From Vibrio rumoiensis 1S-45 (GTDB lineage Bacteria; Pseudomonadota; Gammaproteobacteria; Enterobacterales; Vibrionaceae), in assembly GCF_000286955.2 (NCBI RefSeq), contig NZ_AJYK02000034.1, forward strand, positions 444 through 63,616: a DNA stretch of 63,173 nucleotides. The letters run 5' to 3'. A program made the position numbers and the translations under genes. The stretch's first letter is position 1; every line of letters begins with the position of its first letter. The notes below the pieces were generated by a model, which saw nothing but the letters and a program-made list of their open reading frames with translations, searched no databases and was not told where the DNA came from. Below, in pieces: positions 28,761 through 38,451 of the stretch.

Positions 28761-30164
28761 GTGGAAACTGTATTAGCGAAAATTGTTGCCGATAAGCGCA
28801 TTTGGGTTGAAGCGCGTAAAACGCAGCAACCGCTTGAAAGCTTTAAAAATGAATTAACGCCAAGCGATCGCGATTTCTACCAAGCACTGAATACGGGAAA
28901 AACCGAATTTATATTAGAGTGCAAGAAAGCCTCCCCTTCTAAGGGTTTGATCCGTGATGACTTTGATCTGGACTACATTGCTTCGGTTTATGCTAAACAT
29001 GCTAGTGCCATTTCAGTATTGACCGATGAGAAGTACTTTCAAGGTGACTTTAATTTTCTTCCTCAAGTTCGTAATCAAGTCACTCAACCGGTTATTTGCA
29101 AAGATTTCATGATCGATGAGTACCAAGTCTATCTGGCTCGTCATTATCAAGCCGATGCGATTTTATTGATGCTCTCAGTACTCGATGACGACGAATACCG
29201 TCATCTTGCTGAAGTGGCAACAAGCCTTAGCCTTGGGTATTTAACCGAAGTCAGTAACGAAGAAGAATTAGAACGTGCGATTGCTTTAAAAGCGCCGATA
29301 GTTGGGATCAACAACCGTAACTTACGTGACTTGTCAATTACACTTGAACGCACCAAAGAACTCGCACCACGCCTACCGAAAGGTACGATAGTCATCTCCG
29401 AATCGGGCATTCACAACCACCAGCAAGTGAAAGAATTATCAAAATTTGCTAATGGTTTCTTAATTGGTAGCTCGTTAATGTCGGAAGACAACTTAGAAAT
29501 CGCGGTTCGTCGTGTATTGCTCGGTGAAAATAAGGTGTGTGGATTAACTCACCCCGATGATGCCAACCTTGTTTATCAAGCAGGTAGTGTTTATGGTGGG
29601 CTGATCTTTGCTAAAGGCTCAAAACGCCGTGTGGATATTGAAACTGCTCGTTTAATCATGAGCGGTGCCCCTCTTCATTACGTTGGAGTATTCCAAAACC
29701 AATCGATGGATGAAGTAGCGCAAACCGCCAATCAACTCGGTTTAGCTGCAGTGCAATTACATGGTGCCGAGAGTCAAGCAGATGTCACTAAACTTCGTAC
29801 ACTACTGCCTAAAAGCGTCAAGATTTGGAAAGCGTATGGCGTGAGCGACACACTTCCAACCTTACTTGAAAAGCATGTCGATAAACATTTATTGGACGCA
29901 CAAGTTGGAAGTCAATCAGGAGGAACAGGAATGAGTTTTGATTGGGCACTATTAGAAGAATATTCAAACAACGGAACTGGCGACACTTCAACCAGTCACC
30001 GTAAAAACATTATGATTGCTGGCGGTTTATCAGCAGATAATGTTGAAGAAGCGGGTCAACTTGGCTGTATTGGTTTGGATTTAAACTCTGGTGTTGAGAT
30101 TGAACCTGGCAAAAAAGACCCACAAAAACTACTGGCAGCATTTACTGCATTAAGAAATTATTAA
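28761..30164 (+). CDS. trpCF: Bifunctional indole-3-glycerol phosphate synthase / phosphoribosylanthranilate isomerase
   Basis: 467 aa fusion of two TIM barrels, as in E. coli TrpC. Residues 1 to about 255 are IGPS (ECKKASPSKGLIRDDFD with the catalytic Lys, ISESGI); about 256 to 467 are PRAI (KVCGLTHPDD with catalytic Cys, LDAQVGSQSGGTGMSFDW with catalytic Asp). Starts at GTG with AGGAG seven bases upstream, so the gene has a good ribosome-binding site but a weaker start codon. Confidence 0.97.
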   Translation: METVLAKIVADKRIWVEARKTQQPLESFKNELTPSDRDFYQALNTGKTEFILECKKASPSKGLIRDDFDLDYIASVYAKHASAISVLTDEKYFQGDFNFLPQVRNQVTQPVICKDFMIDEYQVYLARHYQADAILLMLSVLDDDEYRHLAEVATSLSLGYLTEVSNEEELERAIALKAPIVGINNRNLRDLSITLERTKELAPRLPKGTIVISESGIHNHQQVKELSKFANGFLIGSSLMSEDNLEIAVRRVLLGENKVCGLTHPDDANLVYQAGSVYGGLIFAKGSKRRVDIETARLIMSGAPLHYVGVFQNQSMDEVAQTANQLGLAAVQLHGAESQADVTKLRTLLPKSVKIWKAYGVSDTLPTLLEKHVDKHLLDAQVGSQSGGTGMSFDWALLEEYSNNGTGDTSTSHRKNIMIAGGLSADNVEEAGQLGCIGLDLNSGVEIEPGKKDPQKLLAAFTALRNY

Positions 30165-30234
30165 GTCACCGATTCATTTATTAATAAAACGTTGTTAATA
30201 AGACGCTCGTTGACCGTTAAAAGGATTATATTTT

Positions 30235-31425
30235 ATGGCTAAGTTAGATGCCTATTTTGGTGAGTATGGTGGTCAATATGTACCACAAATTTTAGTTCCT
30301 GCATTAGATCAGTTAGAACAAGCCTTCATTGATGCGCAAGAAGACCCTGAATTCCAAGCAGAATTCATGGGCTTATTGCAAGAATATGCAGGCCGCCCTA
30401 CCGCTTTAACCCTTTGTCGCAATATGACAAAAGGCACAAAAACTAAACTGTACCTAAAACGCGAAGATCTCCTTCACGGCGGCGCACATAAAACCAACCA
30501 AGTGCTTGGGCAAGCTCTACTTGCTAAACGTATGGGTAAAAAAGAAATCATTGCAGAAACAGGTGCCGGTCAACACGGCGTTGCTACTGCACTTGCTTGT
30601 GCTTTACTCGATTTGAAATGTCGCGTTTATATGGGCGCAAAAGATGTTGAGCGTCAAAGCCCGAACGTCTTCCGTATGAAATTAATGGGCGCAGAAGTGA
30701 TCCCTGTTCATTCCGGTTCAGCCACCTTAAAAGATGCGTGTAACGAAGCGTTGCGTGACTGGTCTGCCACTTATGAAGATGCGCATTACCTTCTTGGTAC
30801 GGCTGCCGGCCCTCACCCATTCCCAACGATTGTTCGTGAATTCCAACGCATCATTGGTGAAGAAACCAAAAATCAAATTCTCGCTCGTGAAGGTCGTCTA
30901 CCTGATTCAATTATTGCTTGTGTCGGCGGAGGTTCAAATGCCATTGGTATTTTTGCAGACTTTATTCCAGATGAAGAAGTTGCCTTAATTGGTGTCGAAC
31001 CTGCCGGTTTAGGTATTGATACTGACCAACATGGCGCTCCACTTAAACATGGTAAAACCGGTATTTTCTTCGGTATGAAATCGCCGTTGATGCAAGATAA
31101 GCATGGTCAAATTGAAGAATCTTACTCCGTATCTGCGGGCTTAGATTTCCCATCTGTTGGGCCGCAACATGCTCACCTAAACGCCACAGGCCGTGCACAA
31201 TATGTTTCTATTACGGATGATGAAGCGTTAGATGCTTTCCAAAACCTTGCTTCACATGAAGGCATTATTCCGGCTTTAGAGTCTTCACATGCTTTGGCTT
31301 ATGCTCTAAAAATGGCGTACGAGGATCCAGAAAAAGAACAGCTATTAGTCGTGAATCTATCCGGTCGTGGCGATAAAGATATCTTTACCGTCCATAAGTT
31401 ACTTGAAGAAAAAGGAGCGATCTAA
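30235..31425 (+). CDS. trpB: Tryptophan synthase beta chain
   Basis: 396 aa, TrpB1 type. Condenses channelled indole with serine using PLP. The PLP Lys86 is in [17 protein letters not shown] binds the PLP phosphate; the catalytic Glu lies in AETGAGQHG. The stop codon overlaps the trpA start (TAATG), matching the obligate alpha-beta complex. Confidence 0.98.
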   Translation: MAKLDAYFGEYGGQYVPQILVPALDQLEQAFIDAQEDPEFQAEFMGLLQEYAGRPTALTLCRNMTKGTKTKLYLKREDLLHGGAHKTNQVLGQALLAKRMGKKEIIAETGAGQHGVATALACALLDLKCRVYMGAKDVERQSPNVFRMKLMGAEVIPVHSGSATLKDACNEALRDWSATYEDAHYLLGTAAGPHPFPTIVREFQRIIGEETKNQILAREGRLPDSIIACVGGGSNAIGIFADFIPDEEVALIGVEPAGLGIDTDQHGAPLKHGKTGIFFGMKSPLMQDKHGQIEESYSVSAGLDFPSVGPQHAHLNATGRAQYVSITDDEALDAFQNLASHEGIIPALESSHALAYALKMAYEDPEKEQLLVVNLSGRGDKDIFTVHKLLEEKGAI

Positions 31426-32246
31426 TGACCCAATCTCACTCAACTCGTTATGAAGCGCTCTTTAATCAACTGGAGCAGAAAAACCAAGGTGCATTTGTTC
31501 CTTTCGTGACTATTGGTGATCCCAACCCAGAACAGTCTTTACAAATCATGCACACGCTTGTGGAAGCTGGCGCAGATGCATTGGAATTAGGCTTGCCTTT
31601 CTCCGATCCACTTGCAGATGGCCCAACCATTCAAGGTGCCAATATCCGTGCTTTGGATTCAGGCACTACGCCCGATACTTGCTTTGAATTAATCAGTCAA
31701 ATTCGTGCGAAATATCCGCAACTGCCAATCGGCTTATTGGTGTACGCTAACTTAGTGTTTGCTCGCGGTATTGACGACTTTTATGCTCGTTGCCAAAAAG
31801 CAGGCGTTGATTCGGTACTCATTGCCGATGTTCCTACCGGTGAAAGTACGCCTTTCAATCAATCGGCAAAAGCACATGGCATTCATCCTATTTTCATCGC
31901 TCCGCCAACCGCCAGCGATGAAACACTCAACGATGTTGCTCGCTTAGGTGGTGGCTACACTTACTTACTTTCTCGCTCGGGCGTAACAGGCGCAGAGACC
32001 AAGGCCAATATGCCTGTCCATGCTTTGCTTGAACGTTTAAATCAATATGATGCCCCACCGGCATTATTAGGGTTTGGTATTTCAGAGCCAAGCCAAGTAA
32101 AAGAAGCGATTCAAGCCGGAGCTGCCGGAGCTATTTCAGGCTCTGCTGTCGTTAAGATTATTGAAAACAATCAATCTCAGCCAGAAGTTATGCTAGAAAA
32201 GTTACATGACTTTGTACATGCAATGAAAGAAGCAACACAAAAGTAG
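31425..32246 (+). CDS. trpA: Tryptophan synthase alpha chain
   Basis: 273 aa TIM barrel that cleaves indole-3-glycerol phosphate. The catalytic pair is Glu54 and Asp65 ([19 protein letters not shown]), equivalent to E. coli Glu49 and Asp60. Its ATG shares one base with the trpB stop, so translation is coupled. It is the last gene of the operon, before a strong terminator. Confidence 0.98.
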   Translation: MTQSHSTRYEALFNQLEQKNQGAFVPFVTIGDPNPEQSLQIMHTLVEAGADALELGLPFSDPLADGPTIQGANIRALDSGTTPDTCFELISQIRAKYPQLPIGLLVYANLVFARGIDDFYARCQKAGVDSVLIADVPTGESTPFNQSAKAHGIHPIFIAPPTASDETLNDVARLGGGYTYLLSRSGVTGAETKANMPVHALLERLNQYDAPPALLGFGISEPSQVKEAIQAGAAGAISGSAVVKIIENNQSQPEVMLEKLHDFVHAMKEATQK

Positions 32247-32270
32247 GCATTTCATGCTGAATTACATATT

Positions 32271-32296
32271 AAGGGACGATTATCGTCCCTTTTTTG
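32271..32296 (+). terminator. Terminator of the trp operon
   Basis: AAGGGACGA-TTA-TCGTCCCTT hairpin followed by T5. Confidence 0.9.
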
Positions 32297-32419
32297 TAGC
32301 AAAGTATCTCTAAACGGTTTTCATTCTGTTTGAAATGGTTAGACTTAGATTTTTATTGATATACGAATCACATTCTATTTTGCGGTGATATCCATTATTA
32401 ACAACGGTAAAAGTACAAC

Positions 32420-32959
32420 ATGAAGCAAATTATTGATTTTATTCCACTGGTCATTTTCTTTTTTCTTTATAAAAGCTATGACATCTATGTTGCAACCGGT
32501 GCGTTAATTGTTGCAACCGCAATTCAAGTCGCCGTGACTTACTTCCTTTACAAGAAAGTCGAAAAGATGCAAATCATCACTTTTGCTATGGTCGCAGTTT
32601 TCGGTGGCATGACTTTGTTCTTCCACGATGACAATTTCATCAAATGGAAAGTCACCATTATCTACGCATTATTTGCAGTTGGTTTATTGGTTTCAGACTT
32701 TATGGGTAAACCCGTCATTAAAGGCATGTTAAGCAAAGAACTAACATTGCCGGAGTTTGTTTGGAAACGCATCAACATTGCATGGGTTATCTTCTTTGCC
32801 TTCTGCGCCGTTATCAATATTTATGTCGCTTACAACATGCCTTTGGATGTGTGGGTGAACTTTAAAGTCTTCGGTTTATTAATCGCAACTTTCGCATTTA
32901 CTCTTCTTAGTGGTGTTTATATTTACAAATATATGCCTAAAGAGAAAAAAGAAGATTAA
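32420..32959 (+). CDS. yciB: Inner membrane-spanning protein YciB (septation protein A)
   Basis: 179 aa with five membrane segments and the family landmarks [26 protein letters not shown] [11 protein letters not shown] and the WKRINIAW motif. YciB helps keep cell-envelope integrity and interacts with elongation and division proteins in E. coli; Shigella mutants fail in septation. It has its own promoter region after the trp terminator. Its own transcript ends at the hairpin at 33004-33046. Confidence 0.95.
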   Translation: MKQIIDFIPLVIFFFLYKSYDIYVATGALIVATAIQVAVTYFLYKKVEKMQIITFAMVAVFGGMTLFFHDDNFIKWKVTIIYALFAVGLLVSDFMGKPVIKGMLSKELTLPEFVWKRINIAWVIFFAFCAVINIYVAYNMPLDVWVNFKVFGLLIATFAFTLLSGVYIYKYMPKEKKED

Positions 32960-33003
32960 ATTGCACGTTATTTCACCAATTAAATGGTGAGACATTCTAT
33001 TCT

Positions 33004-33046
33004 AAGTCCATTACTGCCATAATTTATTTCAGTAATGGACTTTTTT
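33004..33046 (+). terminator. Strong terminator abutting the yciA ribosome-binding site
   Basis: Perfect 13-bp stem AAGTCCATTACTG/CAGTAATGGACTT with a 13-base loop and T run. The T run ends only about 4 bases before the AGGA of yciA and 15 before its ATG. A smaller hairpin TCACCA/TGGTGA lies just upstream (32973-32990). Confidence 0.88.
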
Positions 33047-33060
33047 ATTTAGGACCGCTT

Positions 33061-33459
33061 ATGAGCAAACCAACCGAACATCCAAAGGGTTCAATGATCC
33101 TTCGTACTCTTGCTATGCCGGCTGACACCAACGCCAATGGTGATATTTTTGGTGGCTGGATCATGTCTCAACTCGATTTAGCTGGCGCTATCATGGCAAA
33201 AGAAATCTCAAATAGCCGCGTTGTTACTGTTTCCGTTTCTAGTATCACTTTTAAACAACCGGTAAAAGTTGGTGATGTAGTTTGTTGCTACGGTGAATGT
33301 ATTAAGATTGGCCGTACTTCAATGTCAATTGCTTTGGAAGTTTGGGTCAAATCCGTCAGCCTAGATGGTGTTGGTGAAAAGAACAAAGTTTGCGAAGCAA
33401 CATTCAATTACGTAGCAATTGATAGTAATGGCCAACCACGCCCAGTCAAATCAGAGTGA
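33061..33459 (+). CDS. yciA: Acyl-CoA thioesterase YciA
   Basis: 132 aa hot-dog-fold thioesterase. The catalytic Asp is in ANGDIFGGWIMSQLD (about residues 24-38), the classic YciA/BFIT signature. It hydrolyses a broad range of acyl-CoAs. AGGA lies six bases before the ATG. Transcription must start inside or very near the terminator hairpin that ends 15 bases upstream, or come from read-through; CATAAT within the loop (33018-33023) could be a -10. Confidence 0.95.
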   Translation: MSKPTEHPKGSMILRTLAMPADTNANGDIFGGWIMSQLDLAGAIMAKEISNSRVVTVSVSSITFKQPVKVGDVVCCYGECIKIGRTSMSIALEVWVKSVSLDGVGEKNKVCEATFNYVAIDSNGQPRPVKSE

Positions 33460-33594
33460 TAGGACTACAAAAATGTAGGCTTTTATGACGGTTCACCCCA
33501 CCATAATCCCGTTTTTTAGTGAAAAGGTGGCCTTCTTTTTTTCAGCAGCGTATATTACTTTCTATCAAAGATTAAACATAAAGGATTATCGAAC

Positions 33595-33894
33595 ATGTGG
33601 TACGTCATTTTTTCTCAAGATGTTGAAAATTCTCTCGAAAAGCGTATGAGCGTTCGTGAAAAACATTTAGCACGTCTAAATACATTAAAAGATGAAGGTC
33701 GTTTGTTGGTTGCAGGACCAATGCCTGCCATTGATTCAGATAACCCAGGCGAAGCTGGATTCACAGGCTCAACCGTTATTGCACAGTTTAATTCATTAGA
33801 AGATGCTCAAACATGGGCGGATGCAGACCCGTATATTGAAGCGGGTGTTTACGCTAATGTGACGGTTAAACCATTTAAGAAAGTTCTTCCATAG
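33595..33894 (+). CDS. yciI: YciI-like protein
   Basis: 99 aa ferredoxin-like dimeric fold. [10 protein letters not shown], the conserved His (about residue 24, REKHLARL) and the Asp of [12 protein letters not shown] form the putative active site defined in H. influenzae HI0828. The reaction is unknown; relatives include dehalogenase-like and muconolactone-isomerase-like enzymes. Near yciB and yciA as in E. coli. The lipoprotein gene follows only 8 bases later, so the two are probably co-transcribed. Confidence 0.94.
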   Translation: MWYVIFSQDVENSLEKRMSVREKHLARLNTLKDEGRLLVAGPMPAIDSDNPGEAGFTGSTVIAQFNSLEDAQTWADADPYIEAGVYANVTVKPFKKVLP

Positions 33895-33902
33895 GGATAT
33901 TT

Positions 33903-34286
33903 ATGAAGTTTAAAACCCCTCTTCTGGCATTAATTGCTTCAACCATTTTAATGGGTTGTGCAAGCCACGATGAAATCGCCATGATGGCCGATCACCGTGC
34001 CAGTGTGATCGAAGCAGGTTTACCTTACAAGCTTGGCCCTCTGAATGTGATGAGTGCAAAATCTGATGGCCACACGGTTAATCTACTCATGATTTACAAT
34101 AGCTCAGGCAGTATTGCCCCACAAAAGCTAGTGGATGCAAGTGCTAATGTTTACTGTAAAGATAATGAAGTTCGCTCAGTGTTGAAAAAAGGTGTTAGCT
34201 ACCATGTCATAATTAGAAATGAACGTGGCAAAATGTTGGTAGAAAAATACATCAATGAAGGGACGTGTTCCGAACTGGAAGGTTAA
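33903..34286 (+). CDS. Lipoprotein resembling GspS/AspS type II secretion pilotin
   Basis: 127 aa. Signal peptide with lipobox ILMGC (Cys19) and Ala at +2, predicting outer-membrane sorting. The mature part is small, alpha-beta, with two Cys (in NVYCKD and GTCSE) placed as the disulfide of AspS-type pilotins, and an N-terminal helix followed by the LGPLNVMSAKSDG strand. Pilotins guide the secretin to the outer membrane. No type II secretion genes are nearby, so the assignment rests on sequence resemblance alone and is moderate. Confidence 0.6.
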   Translation: MKFKTPLLALIASTILMGCASHDEIAMMADHRASVIEAGLPYKLGPLNVMSAKSDGHTVNLLMIYNSSGSIAPQKLVDASANVYCKDNEVRSVLKKGVSYHVIIRNERGKMLVEKYINEGTCSELEG

Positions 34287-34320
34287 AAAAATGGTCTGTT
34301 ATTACAACAGACCATTTTTA
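34287..34320 (+). terminator. Terminator after the pilotin-like gene
   Basis: ATGGTCTGTT-5-AACAGACCAT hairpin with A run before and T run after; begins right at the stop codon. Confidence 0.9.
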
Positions 34321-34378
34321 TTTTATTGGTTCAACCAGAAACAAATGTTAGCTGAGCCAATGCTTAATGCTGATTCGA

Positions 34379-34588
34379 TTACATATCGTGAACAAAATCA
34401 ATCATCATTGGTAGTAAGTATGTCCAAAATACATAACCGCCCCCAATTAACACCGCCACCCAAAAGACCAAGCTCAGTACTCTTGAAATAACTTGGCGGT
34501 TAAATGGATCCGGTTCACCACAACCCGGACACATAACGGCTTTTTTGGATATTTGTTTTTCACAAGTAGGACACGACGCTAATGGCAT
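34379..34588 (-). CDS. Small zinc-ribbon membrane protein
   Basis: 69 aa. A zinc ribbon with Cys6, Cys9, Cys20 and Cys23 (CPTC...CPGCG) is followed by one strongly hydrophobic segment (about 35-60). AAGGA lies nine bases before the ATG. The design recalls the larger zinc-ribbon membrane protein at 22767-23192. Function unknown. About 180 bases of A/T-rich sequence without a recognisable feature separate it from the methyltransferase. Confidence 0.8.
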   Translation of the reverse strand: MPLASCPTCEKQISKKAVMCPGCGEPDPFNRQVISRVLSLVFWVAVLIGGGYVFWTYLLPMMIDFVHDM

Positions 34589-34772
34589 AACTTTTATTCC
34601 TTGGACTGAATATCTAATGAATCACTTTTATATAATCATGCTACAAACTTGAGAAATTGCCACTAAAAATCATAAATTTAACAAAAAAATCATTAGTTTA
34701 TTGATCTATCCACTCAAGTAATGTAAATAAAATTTGACCTACCACTTATACCAACTTCAATACCCGTGCACT

Positions 34773-35711
34773 TTACTGCAAGTTAAAAACTAACGCTTTT
34801 AAGCTGGCTTGTTCATCAAGATCAGCAAATTCTACTGGATTCGCTAAACGCTCAACAAAGCTTAGATCGGGAGCTTCTTCAGCCATCGACGTAGTTAAAA
34901 AGTCAGGGCTTACCGCCGGCGAATTAACACACGCTAGAACTTCACCACCAGCCGTTAATAAGCCCGGTAAACGGCGTAATATTTTTTTGTAGTCTTTAGT
35001 TAAAGCAAAGCTGCCTTTTTGAAATGAAGGTGGATCAATGATGATCAAATCATAAGGTCCAAACTTAGTGATCTTTCCCCATGAACGGAAAATATCGTGC
35101 CCTAAAAAAGTGACATTTGATAAATCATGCTCATTTAAGCGATGGTTATCACGACCACGGCTCAGTGCGCCTTTTGCCATATCGATATTAACCACGTTCT
35201 CGGCTCCACCAGCCATCGCAGCCACAGAAAACCCACAGGTGTATGAAAATAAATTCAGTACCTTCTTACCATGTGAGCGCTCTTTTACCCACTGGCGGCC
35301 ATTACGCATATCTAAAAAGATACCCATGTTTTGGTTCTTACCTAATACCAATTGATATTTAAGACCATTTTCAATACCAACAACTTCCGTTGCTACCTCA
35401 CCGACAACGCTTTCAAAAGGAGCACCATGTTCGTATCTGTGCTGAAGACCAATCCCTTTACCTGAAGCTTGTAACCATTCTGCGCTATTAGAAAAACTCA
35501 CTAACTGTTGTTTTAACTCAGCGAGGAAAACATCATCAACAGGCTTAAATAAGGTGATAATTAGATGCTCACCAATCCAATCAGCAGTAATTTGTTCAAG
35601 CCCAGCCCACATTTGTCCACGCCCATGAAAGAGACGACGCATTTCATGCTGGCATTCAGGCAACGTTTTTTGAAGGTAGGTAATAAATATTGGTAGTTCA
35701 GTGATTAACAT
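34773..35711 (-). CDS. Class I SAM-dependent methyltransferase (RlmI/RlmK-like)
   Basis: 312 aa. N-terminal region 1-125 of mixed fold, then a Rossmann methyltransferase: motif I LNLFSYTCGFSVAA (about 151-164), acidic motif II NIDMAKGAL, and IIIDPPSFQKG with the DPP catalytic loop (about 223-233). This set is typical of enzymes that methylate C5 of rRNA cytosine or N7/N2 of guanine, but it lacks the PUA domain of RlmI. The substrate is unknown; rRNA or tRNA is likely, given the RNA-modifying neighbour 35 bases upstream. Confidence 0.85.
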   Translation of the reverse strand: MLITELPIFITYLQKTLPECQHEMRRLFHGRGQMWAGLEQITADWIGEHLIITLFKPVDDVFLAELKQQLVSFSNSAEWLQASGKGIGLQHRYEHGAPFESVVGEVATEVVGIENGLKYQLVLGKNQNMGIFLDMRNGRQWVKERSHGKKVLNLFSYTCGFSVAAMAGGAENVVNIDMAKGALSRGRDNHRLNEHDLSNVTFLGHDIFRSWGKITKFGPYDLIIIDPPSFQKGSFALTKDYKKILRRLPGLLTAGGEVLACVNSPAVSPDFLTTSMAEEAPDLSFVERLANPVEFADLDEQASLKALVFNLQ

Positions 35712-35746
35712 GTTCGGTTCACTTTCTTTAATAAGATTGAATAAAA

Positions 35747-36454
35747 TTACTTAATACTTGGCCACGGTAAGTCACCAGGTATTGACCATGATTCAATAGC
35801 TTGCTTTACACTATCACTCTGCCATTTCTCCCCCATATTGGGAAATGATGTCGGGTTGCAGATAAATTCAAAATCACGGCTCAAATAAGAAAAAGACAAT
35901 GCAAAAGCGTGCAGATATCCACGGTCAGCTTGACTGCTCGGCGTATAGATATCATCCCCAATAATAGACGACCCAATTGAATTTAGAGCCACGCGGATTT
36001 GATGTGTTTTCCCAGTATGAGGTTTACATAGAAACACTCGCTGCCCTTCTTGACCAGCAGCTGAAAAGAATTGTGTTTTCGCAGGATTGTTCAAAGATTT
36101 AAGTAACTTCCAACTTGAACGACGAGATCGTTCCATATCACCACACACTAATCCTTGCTTCTTCTTAGGTTTTTTCACACCAATAGCTAAGTAATATTTA
36201 CTCACCATTCGTTGTGCAAATAACTGAGAAAGATCACTCGCTGCTTGTTGGTGCTTAGCGAGGAGCAAAATGCCTGACGTCATTTTATCTAAGCGGTGAA
36301 CTAAGTAGAGTTTTTGATCACAAGGTAAAGTATCACCTAGAGCTTTCGTTAATTCGATCAGTAAGGACGTTTCACCGTCATCTTTGTGCACACTGACATT
36401 AGGATGTTTGTTAATCACAATAAAATCAGAGTTTTGATGCAGAATATCGAACAT
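35747..36454 (-). CDS. RluA-family pseudouridine synthase (TIGR01621-like)
   Basis: 235 aa. The catalytic Asp is in the HRLDKMTSGILLLAK motif (about residues 52-66). The PHTGKTHQIRVAL motif and DDIYTPSS are also typical of the RluA branch. It has no S4 domain and is shorter than RluA-RluD, which fits the TIGR01621 subgroup of marine gammaproteobacteria. The RNA target is unknown. Probably co-transcribed with the methyltransferase downstream. Confidence 0.88.
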   Translation of the reverse strand: MFDILHQNSDFIVINKHPNVSVHKDDGETSLLIELTKALGDTLPCDQKLYLVHRLDKMTSGILLLAKHQQAASDLSQLFAQRMVSKYYLAIGVKKPKKKQGLVCGDMERSRRSSWKLLKSLNNPAKTQFFSAAGQEGQRVFLCKPHTGKTHQIRVALNSIGSSIIGDDIYTPSSQADRGYLHAFALSFSYLSRDFEFICNPTSFPNMGEKWQSDSVKQAIESWSIPGDLPWPSIK

Positions 36455-36572
36455 GGGAGCCTGTCGTATTATCTATTCCTATTTATCGAAGATTGTTCGC
36501 AAAGGAAAATATAGCTGAAAATTTAGTTGCGAAGTATACCGCGTATTCCACTGCAAGGCTTCATGCAAACGT

Positions 36573-36599
36573 AAAAAAGCCCCGACTTAACGAGGCTTT
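36573..36599 (-). terminator. Terminator after the NSS transporter
   Basis: Minus-strand stem AAAGCCTCG/CGGGGCTTT (one T.G pair) followed by T6, about 55 bases after the transporter stop. Confidence 0.75.
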
Positions 36600-36653
36600 G
36601 ATGCTATTGCTCAGACAGAACCGTCATGTAGGCATATCGTTTACCTTAGAAAA

Positions 36654-37994
36654 TCATATCGTCGCCCAGAAAACTAAGCCCATTAAAATCGGACAGACAT
36701 AGCGCAAATAATTTGGCCATACTTTCCAGAAGAAGCTATTTTCCATATCAGGGTGACCTTGACGAATTTCTTCTAATAATTTAGCTCTATTCCAAACCCA
36801 GCCTGCACAAATAGCCCACACTAAGCCTAATAATGGCTGTAAGTAAACCGTAGACACCGTGATCACAAGACCAAACAGACTACCAAAGTTAAATACAATG
36901 AGTGACGCAAGTAATATCGCTAGCCCACCTATCCACCACACCGCAGTAGAGCGTTTTTGACCTAATTCTTCAATTGCACAAGAAACGGGTACTTCCAACA
37001 TTGAAATAGAAGATGTCAGCGCCGCAATCAGCATCAATGCAAAGAATAAAACACTCACTATCGCGCCAGTGCTCCCCATGCTATCGAACATAGCCGGAAG
37101 TACTGTGAACACTAATGTATCAGAATTCAGTAACTGCCCAGCTTGATCGTAAATTTGTACGCCATGTTTTTGCGCGACAAACATCGCAGGCAAAATCAAT
37201 AAACCCGCACCAAAAGCAATCCCAGTATCAATGGCGGCAACTTGCGCTGCAGTTTTTGGAATGTTCACATCTTTTGGTAAGTACGAGCCGTACACTATCA
37301 TCACGGTTACACCTAATGATAACGAGAAGAATGCTTGCCCCATCGCGCCCACAACTAAATCGGAACTGAAATGTGAGAAATCAGGCACTAGGTACATTTT
37401 TAGGCCCTCAATCGCCCCATCTTGCATCATGATGTAAATAATCATGACCACAAATAGACCGACTAATAATGGCATTAAACGCGAAGACCAGCGTTCGATT
37501 CCTTCCGTTACTCCCTTCATTACTACTTTCATGGTCAAAGCAATAAATACAAACGCTAAAAATAAATTACGCTCAGTGCTAAACGTTTCTAGCCAATGAG
37601 AAACCGAATTCAACCCAACCAGATCTAAAATGGGGCTAACTAGGTAACCCACAAGCCAACCGGCAATGATTGAATAAAAACTCAGAATCATTAAGGCGGT
37701 GATTAACCCCATTAAACCGAAACCAAGTGGAATTTTGCTAGCGTTAGGCCAAACACTCGCAATAGAGCGCAATGGATTCGCTTGACCATATCGACCAATC
37801 GTCAATTCAGCAATAAGCATTGGTAGCGCCAACACCACAACCATCACGAGATAAACCAGTAGGAAAACCGCGCCACCATTACTGGCGGCTTGCGTTGGAA
37901 ATCCCCAAACATTGCCTAAACCAACAGCAGAGCCTGCTGCGGCCATTATGAAACCCAATTTAGAACTGAATTGAGCCCTTGAAGCTGAAGCCAT
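36654..37994 (-). CDS. Sodium-dependent NSS/SNF-family amino-acid transporter
   Basis: 446 aa from the ATG at 37994, which is preceded by GGAAAAG; an upstream in-frame GTG (38018) is less convincing. About 12 membrane segments. The first helix carries AAAGSAVGLGNVWGFPTQAASNGGAVF, the sodium- and substrate-binding unwound region of LeuT/TnaT. The substrate cannot be read from sequence, but a TyrR-type box 64 bases upstream suggests an aromatic amino acid. Monocistronic. Confidence 0.9.
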   Translation of the reverse strand: MASASRAQFSSKLGFIMAAAGSAVGLGNVWGFPTQAASNGGAVFLLVYLVMVVVLALPMLIAELTIGRYGQANPLRSIASVWPNASKIPLGFGLMGLITALMILSFYSIIAGWLVGYLVSPILDLVGLNSVSHWLETFSTERNLFLAFVFIALTMKVVMKGVTEGIERWSSRLMPLLVGLFVVMIIYIMMQDGAIEGLKMYLVPDFSHFSSDLVVGAMGQAFFSLSLGVTVMIVYGSYLPKDVNIPKTAAQVAAIDTGIAFGAGLLILPAMFVAQKHGVQIYDQAGQLLNSDTLVFTVLPAMFDSMGSTGAIVSVLFFALMLIAALTSSISMLEVPVSCAIEELGQKRSTAVWWIGGLAILLASLIVFNFGSLFGLVITVSTVYLQPLLGLVWAICAGWVWNRAKLLEEIRQGHPDMENSFFWKVWPNYLRYVCPILMGLVFWATI

Positions 37995-38040
37995 AATCTT
38001 TTCCGAATTTATAATCACGAGAGCTATCTCGCGCTTTATT

Positions 38041-38075
38041 TGTAAACTTTACATTGGTGTAAAAAATACCTTACA
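38041..38075 (-). promoter_or_regulatory. TyrR-type operator upstream of the NSS transporter
   Basis: TGTAAA-AAATAC-CTTACA (38058-38075) fits the TyrR box TGTAAA-N6-TTTACA with one mismatch and keeps the invariant G-N14-C. Directly beside it is a tight palindrome TGTAAA-C-TTTACA (38041-38053), so half-sites alternate over 35 bases. The box centre is about 72 bases before the transporter ATG. Confidence 0.55.
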
Positions 38076-38451
38076 CCCAGCAAAAACGAATATTAACAAT
38101 AGGGTTGCAAGTAAAGCAGTTTATGCTAGCAATTAAAATAAAAACCATCATAAAAGTTGATTTTTATAATCTTATTGGTCACAAATAAAACAATTTTTCT
38201 CTGCAGTGAGCATAACTGACCAGGTTGTATTAATCAGAATGATATTAATCATTCATAAATGACTTACACGTAAGACTTGATATCAACAAATCGAAACAAC
38301 CATCATTTAATCTGAGCATTTATTTTTACAGGTATAACGGAGAGATGTTGTACTTTTCATTTATAAAATAGCGAACCTATTTATTACTCAAAATTTCGCA
38401 CGTTCAGTGTTAGTATCAGCCTTAAATGGCATTTTGATTTCAAAGGAATAA
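38076..38451. other. A/T-rich divergent region between the NSS transporter and cls
   Basis: About 375 bases without a gene. Apart from the ribosome-binding site AAGGA of cls (38442-38446) I see no feature I can name; it must contain the cls promoter. Confidence 0.5.

Noticed and set aside
33460..33594. Terminator after yciA using CCACC/GGTGG near 33500-33540
   Set aside because: The stem is only 5 bp with a long loop; too weak to call although T runs are present.
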